A DNA stretch of 64,000 bases from Roseococcus sp. SDR (lineage in GTDB: Bacteria > Pseudomonadota > Alphaproteobacteria > Acetobacterales > Acetobacteraceae), in assembly GCF_019083995.1 (NCBI RefSeq), contig NZ_JAHRCU010000022.1, positions 18,246 to 82,245 of the forward strand, given 5' to 3'. Of this stretch, positions 34,031 through 42,456 are shown one piece after another (position 1 is the first letter of the stretch; each line of letters starts with the position of its first letter). The translations under genes were made by a program, and so were the position numbers. Below the pieces are notes generated by a model that was given only the letters and a program-made list of their open reading frames with translations, did no database searches and was not told the DNA's origin.

Positions 34031-34779
34031 CACAGCGTCCATCCTCCGTCGATCACCATGGCCTGGCCGGTGACGAAGGCGCTTTCGTCACTCGCCAGAT
34101 AGACGACCAGCGCCGCCATTTCCTCCGCCGTGGCGAGGCGCCCCATGGCCTGGCGCGCGATGAAGGCGGCACGCGAGGCCTCGACGCTTCCCGCCGCCGC
34201 CGCATTGGCGGCGATGCGGTCCTGCAGGCTCGGCGTGTCCACCGTGCCGGGGGCCAGGCAGTTCACGCGCACGCCCTGCGTCACACAATCAGCCGCGACG
34301 GCGCGCGTCATCCCGATCACGGCCGCCTTGCTGGTGCCGTAGAGGAAGCGATTGGGCGCGCCTTTGATGTTCGACGCGGCGGAGGCCATGTTGATGATGC
34401 TGCCGCTTCGGGCTTCCAGCATCGCGGGCAGTGCGGCCTTGATGGTGCGCCACATGCTGCGGACGTTCAGTGCGAAGGCGAAGTCCCATTCCTCGTCCGT
34501 GCAGGTCAGCGCCGTGTTCTGGTGCACAAAGCCCGCGCAGTTGAAGAGGATGTCGAGCCGCCCGGCCGCTTGGATCGCCGCTTCCACCGCCGCGTCATCC
34601 AGCACGTCCAGCGCGTGGCTCTGGATGCCATGCGCGTCGAGGCCGGCGAGCTTGGCGGCGTCGCGGTCGGTGGCGATGACCGTGGCCCCTTCCTTCGCCA
34701 TGGCGATGGCGGTGGCGCGGCCGATGCCCTGGCCGGCGGCCGTCACGAATGCGCGTTTGCCTGCGAGCCTTCCGGCCAT
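34030..34779 (-). CDS. Short-chain dehydrogenase/reductase, BDH2-like
   Basis: 249 residues. The cofactor motif TAAGQGIGRA (14-23), acidic residue after beta-2 (TDRD, favouring NAD), NNAG-equivalent FNCAG, catalytic Ser (NMASAAS) and Tyr/Lys (YGTSK) are present. The sequence resembles cytosolic 3-hydroxybutyrate dehydrogenase type 2 and sugar-acid dehydrogenases. Coupling with a carboxylate-binding protein suggests oxidation of an imported hydroxy acid, which is inference. A GGGAGG precedes ATG 34779. Confidence 0.88.
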   Translation of the reverse strand: MAGRLAGKRAFVTAAGQGIGRATAIAMAKEGATVIATDRDAAKLAGLDAHGIQSHALDVLDDAAVEAAIQAAGRLDILFNCAGFVHQNTALTCTDEEWDFAFALNVRSMWRTIKAALPAMLEARSGSIINMASAASNIKGAPNRFLYGTSKAAVIGMTRAVAADCVTQGVRVNCLAPGTVDTPSLQDRIAANAAAAGSVEASRAAFIARQAMGRLATAEEMAALVVYLASDESAFVTGQAMVIDGGWTL

Positions 34780-34878
34780 GGCTGCCTCCCTGTTGGTGTT
34801 TGCCGTATTCCGGCCTCTCGGGCGCGCGGCGTCAATCCCGCGCTTTCACGCCCGCGCGTGCTGCCGCAGGATGCGTCG

Positions 34879-35793
34879 ATGGAGCCGCTCAGCATCGCCG
34901 AAATGGGGCATTTCTTCGTGGGTGGGCGCCGGGCGCGCGTCGAGGGACGGCCGATCGCCGAGATGCAGCTCGTTCCCGGCAGCCCGCCCTATCGCGCCGA
35001 CATGAACGGCGAATACCTGGTGGCCAGCCTCTATGTGGAGCATGCGCGGCCCGATCCGGTGACGCGGCCCTTCCCGCTGCTCTTCTGGCATGGCGGCGGG
35101 CTGACCGGCGCCTGCTGGGACACGACGCCTGATGGGCGCGAGGGCTGGAAGCTCTGGTTCCTCCGCCGCGGCTGGCATGTGCATGTGAGCGATGCGGTGG
35201 AGCGCGGCCGCAGCGGCTATGCCCCCTTTCCCGAAATCTTCCCCGGCGCGCCGATCCATCGCCGCGTGAACGACCCTTGGGAGCAGTTCCGCATCGGGCC
35301 GAGTTACGCGGAGCGCCGCGCGCATCCGGATCACCAGTTCCCGCTGGAGCATTATGAGGATTTCGTGCGGCAGGGCGTGCCGCGCTTCGTCGGCACGGAT
35401 GGCGATATCCTGGCGGGCTATCTCGCGCTGCTGGAACGCGTGGGCCCCTCGGTCATCATCGCGCATAGCCAGGGCGGGCATTTCGCCTGCGCGGCGGCGC
35501 AGGCCGCGCCGGACAAGGTCCGCGCGCTGGTGCTGCTGGAACCCTCGGGCTTCGGCAGCGGCGCGATGCCGGACATCCCCGTCCTGCTGCTCTATGGCGA
35601 CCACATCGCGCGCGATCCGCGCTGGGTGACGCAGCGCGCGGCGGGCGGCGCCTTCGCCGCGGCGCACCCGCATGTAACCCTGTGCGACCTGCCGGCGAAT
35701 GGCCTGAGGGGCAATGGGCACATGCTCATGCTGGAGCGCAACAGTGATGCCATCGCCGCGCGGGTGCAGGATTGGCTTGACGGGATTCTTTGA
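34879..35793 (+). CDS. Alpha/beta hydrolase (putative esterase)
   Basis: 304 residues from ATG 34879. The oxyanion strand LLFWHGGGLTGACWD, nucleophile elbow AHSQGGH and a late catalytic His (GNGHMLMLERN) fit the fold; the acid is probably the Asp in LLLYGDHIARD. A long insert (residues about 95-185) with a lid-like segment precedes the nucleophile. Similar proteins are annotated as esterases of unknown substrate. No signal peptide is seen. It is divergent from the SDR gene and is followed 50 bp later by the LCAT-like gene. Confidence 0.84.
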   Translation: MEPLSIAEMGHFFVGGRRARVEGRPIAEMQLVPGSPPYRADMNGEYLVASLYVEHARPDPVTRPFPLLFWHGGGLTGACWDTTPDGREGWKLWFLRRGWHVHVSDAVERGRSGYAPFPEIFPGAPIHRRVNDPWEQFRIGPSYAERRAHPDHQFPLEHYEDFVRQGVPRFVGTDGDILAGYLALLERVGPSVIIAHSQGGHFACAAAQAAPDKVRALVLLEPSGFGSGAMPDIPVLLLYGDHIARDPRWVTQRAAGGAFAAAHPHVTLCDLPANGLRGNGHMLMLERNSDAIAARVQDWLDGIL

Positions 35794-35843
35794 CAGCACG
35801 GCGCGTGGCGCACAGTCTCATGCCGGTTGAGCAGGGTGGCGGC

Positions 35844-37292
35844 ATGAACAGGCGTCAGGCTTGGCGATGGACGCGCCGCGGGATGCTGCTGGGCGGCGTC
35901 GCGGGTGCCGCGGCCTATGCCGCGCTGAAGACACGGCCGCCCGAGACCGAGGCCGACCTTCATCTGCTCTACACGCCCGCCGCCATGCATCACGGGCTGG
36001 ACCGCAACCCGATCATCGTCATCCCCGGCCTGCTCGGCAGCCGCCTGCGCGATCCGGCCTCGGGCCGCGTCGTCTGGGGCGCCTTCGATGGTGTCGCGGC
36101 CGATCCCGGCACGCCGGAGGGTGCCAGGCTGGTGGCGCTGCCCTTCACCGAGGAGATGCAGAGCCCCGGGGCGCGGGTCTCGCCCGATGGCGTGCTGGAA
36201 CGGGTGCAACTGCGCGTGGCGGGCATTCCGCTGGCACTTCGCGCCTATGCGGAGATCCTGAGCACGCTCGGCCTCGGTGGCTATCGCGACGAGGCGCTGG
36301 GCCTCGCCGGACGGGTGGATTACGGCAATGACCACTTCACCTGCTTCCAGTTCGCCTATGACTGGCGGCAGGACAATGTCGCGAATGCGCGGCGGCTGAT
36401 GGACTTCATGGCCGAGAAGCGCGCCTATGTGCAGGCGGAATATGCGCGGCGCTACGGCATGCGGAACCATCCGGTGAAGTTCGACGTGGTGGCGCATTCC
36501 ATGGGCGGGCTCGTCGCGCGCTACGCCATGCTCTTCGGCGCGGCCGACCTGCCGGCAGATGGCGCACTGCCCACGCCGAGCTACGCGGGGGCCGAGTATA
36601 TCGCGCGGCTGATCCAGATCGGCACGCCCAATGGCGGCTCGCTCGATGCGCTGCGCGTGCTGGTGGAGGGGCGGGATTTCGGCCAGCCCATCGTGCCGCG
36701 CTACAGCCAGGCCATCCTTGGCACCTTCGCCTCGGTCTATCAGCTGCTGCCGCGTGCGCGCAGCCAACCGCTGCTGGTGGGCGATGCGCCGGCTGATCCG
36801 CATGACCCGGAGCTGTGGCAGCGCCTGGGCTGGGGGCTGGCCGCACGCGGGCTGGAGGGGGACCTGGCGACTCTGATGCCCGATGTGGCGGATGCGGCGG
36901 AGCGGCGGCGACTGGCCATCGCCTTGCAGGCGCGTCTGCTGCGCCGTGCCCGTGCCTTCGCGGCAGCCATGGATCAGCCGGTGCACCTGCCGCCGGGGAC
37001 GGAGCTGATGCTGGTAGCGGGCGATTCCATGCCGACGGCGCTGCGCATCGCGGCCAGTGCCGAAGGGCGGCTCACGGTGCGCGAGAACGGGCCGGGCGAT
37101 GGCGTGGTGCTGCGCGATTCCGTCCTGCTCGACCACCGCCAGGGGCAATCCCCGCGCCCGCCGCGTGTGGAAAGCCCGATGGGCTTCGAGCGCGCGCTGT
37201 TCCTGCCACGCGAGCATCTGGAGATCACGCGCGACGCGACCTTCCGCGACAATATCCTGTTCTGGCTGCTGGAGGAGCAGCGGAGAAGCTGA
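35844..37292 (+). CDS. LCAT-like acyltransferase / lipase
   Basis: 482 residues from ATG 35844. The N-terminus has twin arginines followed by a hydrophobic stretch (RRGMLLGGVAGAAAYAAL), so it is exported or anchored, perhaps by Tat. The lecithin:cholesterol acyltransferase family is indicated by NPIIVIPGLLGSRLRD, FAYDWRQDN, the nucleophile elbow VAHSMGGLVARY and IGTPNGGSLDAL. These enzymes act on phospholipid or other lipid esters. An acid and His near the C-terminus (GPGDGVVL, PREHLEI) may complete the triad. Substrate unknown. Confidence 0.83.
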   Translation: MNRRQAWRWTRRGMLLGGVAGAAAYAALKTRPPETEADLHLLYTPAAMHHGLDRNPIIVIPGLLGSRLRDPASGRVVWGAFDGVAADPGTPEGARLVALPFTEEMQSPGARVSPDGVLERVQLRVAGIPLALRAYAEILSTLGLGGYRDEALGLAGRVDYGNDHFTCFQFAYDWRQDNVANARRLMDFMAEKRAYVQAEYARRYGMRNHPVKFDVVAHSMGGLVARYAMLFGAADLPADGALPTPSYAGAEYIARLIQIGTPNGGSLDALRVLVEGRDFGQPIVPRYSQAILGTFASVYQLLPRARSQPLLVGDAPADPHDPELWQRLGWGLAARGLEGDLATLMPDVADAAERRRLAIALQARLLRRARAFAAAMDQPVHLPPGTELMLVAGDSMPTALRIAASAEGRLTVRENGPGDGVVLRDSVLLDHRQGQSPRPPRVESPMGFERALFLPREHLEITRDATFRDNILFWLLEEQRRS

Positions 37293-37304
37293 GCCCCCCG
37301 CTGC

Positions 37305-38150
37305 TCAGCCGTGGATGAACACCGCGCAGGGCGAGGCGCGCAGCAGCCGCGCGGTGGCGCTGCCGAAGATCAGCCGCGTGATGCCGCTCTCCTGATCCGC
37401 GCCGAGCACGAGGAACGAGGCCGGCAAGCTGCTCGCCTCGGCCAGCACGATGTCATGCACATCACCCTGCACGGCGTAGGCCTCGGCCCGCATCTCGTGC
37501 TGGGTGAGGTAGCGCTGCAGCGCCTGGGGGCTGGTTTCCGAGACGAAGTCGAGCACCTTCACGGCCTGGTTCCGCCCGAGGCCGAGAAGCGCGAAGACAT
37601 GCAGCGTCCGCATCGCGGCGAGCGAGCCGTCATGTGCGACCAGGATGGGGCGCTTCAGCGCCTCGCCGGCGGCGATGCCGGGTGCGGCCGTCTCAATGCC
37701 CGGCGGCACCACCAGCAGCGGGCGCGCACCGTCGCGCAGCAGCGCCTCGATGGTCGGCGAAAGACCGTCATCGCAGGCCTCGCGGCCGAGCGTGCTGTCG
37801 CGGCCGATGATGATGAGGTCATGCGCGCAGCCCTCGGCCAGCAGGGCCTCCTCGGGCGCTTCCTCGCGGCGGACGACGGCGAAGTCGAAGCCATCGGCCG
37901 CGATGCGGGCCTCGGCCAGCACGCGCTCGGCCTCGGCCTCCACCGCCTCGGCCAGCTTCTCGTTGCGGCGGGTGGCGAAGGCGCCGGCGCCGAGCGGCAC
38001 CGCCTCATGCGCGCCGCTGGTGTGCGGGCGGTCCAGCACGATCAGGGCGGTGACGGCCGCGCCGGTGCGGCGGGCGAGCGCGAAGGCGATGTCCCGCGCC
38101 GCGCAGGCGCCGGGCGTGTCGTCGAGGGCGAGCAGGATGGAGCGGATCAT
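37305..38150 (-). CDS. Tandem universal stress protein (two UspA domains)
   Basis: 281 residues. Domain 1 (about 1-148) starts MIRSILLALDDTPGACAARD and ends with a short hydrophobic strand GARPLLVVPPG. Domain 2 (about 165-281) has RPILVAHDGSLAAMRTLHV, LVLGADQESGITRLIFGSAT and SPCAVFIHG. The second domain's G-x-x-x-x-x-x-x-x-G-S-A/T pattern is close to the ATP-binding form. Usp proteins respond to stress and energy limitation. The gene stands alone, convergent with the LCAT-like gene. Confidence 0.9.
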   Translation of the reverse strand: MIRSILLALDDTPGACAARDIAFALARRTGAAVTALIVLDRPHTSGAHEAVPLGAGAFATRRNEKLAEAVEAEAERVLAEARIAADGFDFAVVRREEAPEEALLAEGCAHDLIIIGRDSTLGREACDDGLSPTIEALLRDGARPLLVVPPGIETAAPGIAAGEALKRPILVAHDGSLAAMRTLHVFALLGLGRNQAVKVLDFVSETSPQALQRYLTQHEMRAEAYAVQGDVHDIVLAEASSLPASFLVLGADQESGITRLIFGSATARLLRASPCAVFIHG

Positions 38151-38393
38151 GGCCGCAAACTGGCCTTGCCATGCGTGGCTGGCAAGCCAGGGTTGGTTTG
38201 ACTTCGCCGGGGCGGCCCCCCATCCTCAGGGCATGTCCACGCTCACCTCCCTTCAGCGCAGCGGGTCCGCCGCCTGGCGTGCCTGGGTGGTCCTGCTGGA
38301 CCCCGATCCATGCGGCCCGAAACGCGGCTGACGCCGCCTTCGCCTGACCCGCACACCGAGATCGAGGGGGCGCCTGCGAGCGCCCATGCTTCC

Positions 38394-39563
38394 ATGTCCG
38401 TCACCCATGCCGCCGCGCCGCTTCCGGCGCCGGCCCAGTTCCCTGTCTTTGTCGCTGCCGCCACCTGCGGCTTCGCCGGCGTCTGGATGTCTGTGCCGCT
38501 GGCCGCCGTCATCCTGACCGAGGCCGGCGTCTCGCCCGCGCTGGTGGGGCTTTACGCGGCCTCCGTCTGGGTGGCCGCGCTGCTCGCCGCGCCCGCCTCG
38601 CCCTGGCTGGCGGGTTGGGTGGGCGGCGCCTTGCGGCTGCACCAGCTGGCTGGTGCGACCTCGGCCGTCGCGCTGCTGGGCCTCGCCACCAATCCGGTGC
38701 TGCCGCTGTGGTTCCTCTTCGGCGGGCTGCTCGGCATCGCCTCCTGCCTCACCTGGACGACGGCGGATGCCATCGCGGGCGCCATGGCGCCGCCGGGGCG
38801 AGAGGGGCGGTTCCTCGGCATCTACCAGACCTTCATTTCGGCCGCGATCGGCGGCGGGCCGGCGGTGCTCTGGATCTCCGGCGTGCAGTCGGGGGCCTTT
38901 GCCGCCTCCGCCGGGCTGATGATGCTGGGCGTCGGGCTGACCCTGCTGCTGCGCGAGGTGCCGGGCGCGGTGCCGAGCCGCATGCGCCTCTCCTTCGCGC
39001 GGCTGCGGCCGGTGGCGCTGATGATGGCCGCCCCGGCCGGGGCGGCGATGCTCTGCGGCGCGCTGGAGGGCACCGCGGGCGCGGTGTTTCCGGTGCAGGG
39101 GCTGGCGCTCGGGCTTGCGGCCGGGGCGGCCGCCACCATCGTTGTCGCGACGGGGTTCGGCAATATGCTGGCGCAGTATCCGGTGGGCATGCTGGCGGAC
39201 CGCTTCGGCACGCATCGCGCGCTGCTGGGCTGTGCGGTGGTGGTCGCGCTGGGTTCGCTGCTCTGGCCCTGGCTGGCGCCGGGCTGGGGCATCTGGCCGG
39301 TGCTGGCCGTCTGGGGCGGCGCGGCGGGGGCGATCTATACGCTCGGCATGGTGCGCGCCGTGCAGCGCTTCGCCGGCCCCGCGCGGGCCTTGGGCATGGC
39401 GGGGCTGAACACCGCCTATCTGCTGGGCGGCGCGCTGGGGGCGCCGCTTGGCGGGCTGCTGCTGGAAGCGGTGCCGGGCTGGGGCCTGCCGGTGGCCGTC
39501 GCGGCGGTTGCGCTCGGCGGCGGACTGGCGCTGAGTGTCGCCGCATTGCGGCGCGGCGGATGA
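38394..39563 (+). CDS. Major facilitator superfamily transporter
   Basis: 389 residues from ATG 38394, with about twelve hydrophobic segments. The loop between helices 8 and 9 region carries the MFS-like MLADRFGTHRALLG. The first helix is FPVFVAAATCGFAGVWMSVP. An in-frame ATG at 38310 would add 28 Pro-rich residues and cannot be excluded. The substrate is unknown; the general shape resembles small-molecule efflux carriers. The following MORN gene starts 28 bp after its stop and may be co-transcribed. Confidence 0.85.
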   Translation: MSVTHAAAPLPAPAQFPVFVAAATCGFAGVWMSVPLAAVILTEAGVSPALVGLYAASVWVAALLAAPASPWLAGWVGGALRLHQLAGATSAVALLGLATNPVLPLWFLFGGLLGIASCLTWTTADAIAGAMAPPGREGRFLGIYQTFISAAIGGGPAVLWISGVQSGAFAASAGLMMLGVGLTLLLREVPGAVPSRMRLSFARLRPVALMMAAPAGAAMLCGALEGTAGAVFPVQGLALGLAAGAAATIVVATGFGNMLAQYPVGMLADRFGTHRALLGCAVVVALGSLLWPWLAPGWGIWPVLAVWGGAAGAIYTLGMVRAVQRFAGPARALGMAGLNTAYLLGGALGAPLGGLLLEAVPGWGLPVAVAAVALGGGLALSVAALRRGG

Positions 39564-39591
39564 TTCGGGCGCGAGGCATGGAGGTCGTGTG

Positions 39592-40251
39592 ATGCGTTGG
39601 GTGTTCCTGTTCCTGGCCCTGTCCGGCCCTGCCCTGCTCTCTCCCGCCTGGGCCCAGGCCCCGGCGCCCGAGCCCGCCCATCCGCGCCCGCCCGCGCCCC
39701 CGGCCGACTCCATCGCGGCGGTGGGCCGGCCGGGCTGGACGGTGGATGAGCGCAATGGCTGCTGGGTCTGGAACCCCAACCCGCAGCAGCAGGAAATCGT
39801 GATCTGGACCGGCCCCTGCGAGGAGGGGCCCGCGCAGGGCGATGGCATGCTGGAATGGCGCTACACCGAGGAGGGCGAGCCGCGCGGCGAGCGCTATGTC
39901 GGCAGCCTGGCGCGCGGCAAGATGCACGGCATCGGCACCTTCCTGGATTCCAACGGCATCGTGTACCAGGGCGAGTGGCAGGAGGGGCGCGAGCAGGGCC
40001 GCGGCCTGCGCGTCTGGGCCACCGCCCGCTATGAGGGCGAGTGGCGTGAGGGGCGGCGCCATGGCCGCGGAATCATGGCCTGGATCAACGGCAATTTCTA
40101 TCGCGGCGAATTCCGCGACGACCGCCCCGAGGGGCTGGGCGAATATTTCAGCGTGGAAGGCGGCTGGTTCCGCGGCGCCTGGCTCGCCGGTTGCTTCCGC
40201 GAGGGCGAGCGCCAGGCCGCCATCGGCCGCCCGCTGGAGGAGTGCCCGTAA
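39592..40251 (+). CDS. Secreted MORN-repeat protein
   Basis: 219 residues from ATG 39592, with GGAGG upstream. Residues 1-21 form a signal peptide (FLFLALSGPALLSPAWAQ); a Pro/Ala-rich linker follows. From about 110 there are four to five MORN-like repeats (ERYVGSLARGKMHGIGTF, YQGEWQEGREQGRGLRV, YEGEWREGRRHGRGIM, YRGEFRDDRPEGLGEYF). Two Cys (in NGCWVW and GPCEEG) may form a disulphide. Bacterial MORN proteins are periplasmic or outer-surface scaffolds; no specific role is evident. It is convergent with the sensor kinase across the 39-bp repeat. Confidence 0.85.
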   Translation: MRWVFLFLALSGPALLSPAWAQAPAPEPAHPRPPAPPADSIAAVGRPGWTVDERNGCWVWNPNPQQQEIVIWTGPCEEGPAQGDGMLEWRYTEEGEPRGERYVGSLARGKMHGIGTFLDSNGIVYQGEWQEGREQGRGLRVWATARYEGEWREGRRHGRGIMAWINGNFYRGEFRDDRPEGLGEYFSVEGGWFRGAWLAGCFREGERQAAIGRPLEECP

Positions 40252-40312
40252 GGAAAGGGGTCTGGGGCGCCAAGCCTGCAGATGGCGGCCCCAGCCGCCG
40301 GAGGCGTTTTTC

Positions 40313-40492
40313 CTACGCCTTCGGCAGCCGCACGACTTCGCTGGCGCGCGGCACCACCTTCGGCAGCCGCACGACTTCGCTGGCGCGCGGCTACGCCTTC
40401 GGCAGCCGCACGACTTCGCTGGCGCGCGGCACCACCTTCGGCAGCCGCACGACTTCGCTGGCGCGCGGCTACGCCTTCGGCAGCCGCACGAC
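40313..40492. repeat. 39-bp minisatellite derived from the 3' end of the sensor kinase gene
   Basis: Units at 40320-40358, 40359-40397, 40398-40436 and 40437-40475, plus a partial fifth copy (40476-40492) that is the kinase's own last codons. Each unit starts TTCGGCAGCCGCACGACTTC. Unit ends alternate CACCACC and CTACGCC, giving a 78-bp higher-order period. On the minus strand the CTACGCC units carry TAG in the kinase frame, so the true stop (40471-40469) is followed by further in-frame stops 78 and 156 bp on. Confidence 0.93.
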
Positions 40493-42148
40493 GAACCGCG
40501 CGCCCAGCACCTTCCCCGCCGCGTCGCGCCGGTTTTCCGCGCTGATGCGGCCGCGCAGCCCCTCGATGATCTGCTTGGAGATGGAAAGGCCGAGGCCCGA
40601 ATGCTGGCCGAAGCGTTCACCGCGCGGGCGTTCGGAATAGAAGCGGTCGAAGATGCCCTCGAGTTTGGCGTCGGGTATGCCGGGGCCCTCATCCTCGACG
40701 ATGATCTCCACCTCCGCCCCCGCCTCGCGCGCGCGGAGCCAGACATGGCTTGGCGGCGAGCCGCGATCCGGGCTGAAGGAGACGGCATTGCCCAGCAGGT
40801 TGCGGAAGACCTGCACGAGGCGATCCTCCACGCCCATCGCCACCAGCTTCTCGGGCGCCTCCAGCTCCATCTCCGGGTCGCGCGGCGTGCGGGTCGTGTT
40901 GTGCAGCTCGACCAGCACGGCGAGGATCGGGCCGATATCCACCGGCTCCGCCACGGTGCGCGAGAGCTCGGCATCCACGCGCGATGAATCGGCGATGTCG
41001 CCGATCAGCCGGTCCATCCGCACCGCATCATTGGCGATGATGCCGAGCAGGCGCTTCTGCTGCGCCGGATCCTCCACGCGGCGCAGCGTCTCGATCGCGC
41101 TGCGCACGCTGGTCAGCGGGTTCTTGAGTTCGTGGGCCACATCGGCGGCGAAGCGCTCATTGGCGTCGATGCGCGCCCAGAGCGCGCGGGCGGCGGCCTG
41201 GAGATCGCGCGAGAGGATGCCGATCTCGTCCTGCCGGTCGAGCAGGCGTTCGGGCACGCTGCCGCTGCGGCCCTTGCCCTGGCGCATCTCGGCCGCCGCA
41301 CCGGCCAGCTGCAGGATCGGACTGGCCAGCGTGCGCGCCAGATAGAGCGAGACGGCGACGGTGAGGATGAGGGCGAGGACGAACAGGCCGAGCACGCTGG
41401 CACGGATTTCAAACAGGCGCGCATCCACCTCCCGCGCCTCGCGCGTCAGCAGCACGATGCCGACGGCCTGGGCGCCGCGCCGCGCCGGTTCGGCGACACT
41501 GACGAGAAGGCGGCCATCGGGCGTGCGGCGGATATAGGGGGTGACGCCGCCTTCGAGGGCCAGGCGCAGCTCGGCCTGGCGCTCCGGGCCGAGATCGGGC
41601 TGCCAGTCGAAGCTCTGCGCATCGGGCGTGGTGTCGAGCACGACGGGGTTCAGCGCCTGGCGCGGCAAGAGGCCCAGCACGCGCTCGTAGAGGCCGGAGA
41701 CCGTGTCGGAGAGGGCGCCGCGCGGCGCGGGCGCGGGCAAGGGCTCGGTGACGACGGCACCGCCCGCCGCCTCGCGCACGCGGCTATCGGCGACGACGAG
41801 GCCGGCCGTGTCGAAAAGGCGCGCCTGGGTGTTGGGCGAGGGCTCGACCAGGCGGCGCAGCAGCGGGCGCGCGACCTCGGGCACCAGCACGGCGCGGTCA
41901 TCCTGGATGCGGACGGCGGCTTCCGCGATGCCGGCGGCATAGATGCGCGCCTGGGTGCGCATGGCCTCGACCTCGGCGGCGAGCAGGCCGTTCTGGTACT
42001 GATCGAGGTAGAGCAGCGCCGCGGCGAGCAGCGCGGGCGGGAGTGCGTTCACCAGCAGGATGCGCCGGAGCAGCGGCGAGACCCAGCGGCGCCGGCGGTC
42101 GGGCTCCGCCACGCCATCCTCGGGCTTGAGCAGGGGTGCTTCGGGCAT
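40469..42148 (-). CDS. ChvG/ExoS-type sensor histidine kinase
   Basis: 559 residues. A membrane helix lies at about 29-48, a periplasmic sensor (stimulus_sens-like, about 49-247), a second helix at about 248-270, HAMP to about 325, the phosphoacceptor His339 in FAADVAHELKNPL, the N-box RNLLGN (449-454), G1 DEGPGIP (486-492) and G2 HSGLGLS (516-522). ChvG kinases with ChvI sense acid or envelope stress and control exopolysaccharide. No response regulator or HPr kinase gene adjoins, unlike the usual chvI-chvG-hprK order. It starts 2 nt after the CcdB stop, so it is probably translated from the toxin-antitoxin transcript. Confidence 0.88.
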   Translation of the reverse strand: MPEAPLLKPEDGVAEPDRRRRWVSPLLRRILLVNALPPALLAAALLYLDQYQNGLLAAEVEAMRTQARIYAAGIAEAAVRIQDDRAVLVPEVARPLLRRLVEPSPNTQARLFDTAGLVVADSRVREAAGGAVVTEPLPAPAPRGALSDTVSGLYERVLGLLPRQALNPVVLDTTPDAQSFDWQPDLGPERQAELRLALEGGVTPYIRRTPDGRLLVSVAEPARRGAQAVGIVLLTREAREVDARLFEIRASVLGLFVLALILTVAVSLYLARTLASPILQLAGAAAEMRQGKGRSGSVPERLLDRQDEIGILSRDLQAAARALWARIDANERFAADVAHELKNPLTSVRSAIETLRRVEDPAQQKRLLGIIANDAVRMDRLIGDIADSSRVDAELSRTVAEPVDIGPILAVLVELHNTTRTPRDPEMELEAPEKLVAMGVEDRLVQVFRNLLGNAVSFSPDRGSPPSHVWLRAREAGAEVEIIVEDEGPGIPDAKLEGIFDRFYSERPRGERFGQHSGLGLSISKQIIEGLRGRISAENRRDAAGKVLGARFVVRLPKA

Positions 42149-42150
42149 GG

Positions 42151-42453
42151 TCAGAAGCCCGTGACCAGCGCGTCGAGCGCGCGGGTGATCTCATCCTGCT
42201 GGGCGGCAAGGGAGGCGACGGGCGGGCCGAGCTCGCGCCGGGGGATGGCGCCCAGGAGCTGCGTGGCCATCAGGAAAGGGCGACCCTCGATCTGGAAACG
42301 CGGGTGCAGATCCCGGATCGGGGCTGGCACCGCATCGGGCGGCAGGAGCGGCGCGACGACGCGGGTCTCCAGCCGGTCCAGGAAGTCGCTCTGGATCTGT
42401 ACCAGGTAGCCCGGGGCGCCGCGCGGGCGGCGGAAGACATCGAAGCGCGCCAC
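42151..42453 (-). CDS. ccdB: CcdB-family toxin (DNA gyrase inhibitor type)
   Basis: 100 residues (F-plasmid CcdB has 101). The family pattern is clear: MARFDVFRRP, YLVQIQSDFLDRLETRVVAPL, ATQLLGAIP and the C-terminal helix ITRALDALVTGF. CcdB poisons gyrase through its last residues; the F-plasmid form ends W-G-I, while this one ends T-G-F, so the key Trp is replaced, as in some chromosomal homologues. It lies 3 nt after the antitoxin gene and 2 nt before the sensor kinase gene. Active toxicity is not established. Confidence 0.85.
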   Translation of the reverse strand: MARFDVFRRPRGAPGYLVQIQSDFLDRLETRVVAPLLPPDAVPAPIRDLHPRFQIEGRPFLMATQLLGAIPRRELGPPVASLAAQQDEITRALDALVTGF

Positions 42454-42456
42454 CGG

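Noticed and set aside
40313..40492. CRISPR array (regular direct repeats)
   Set aside because: Units abut with no unique spacers and come from the adjacent coding sequence; this is a minisatellite.
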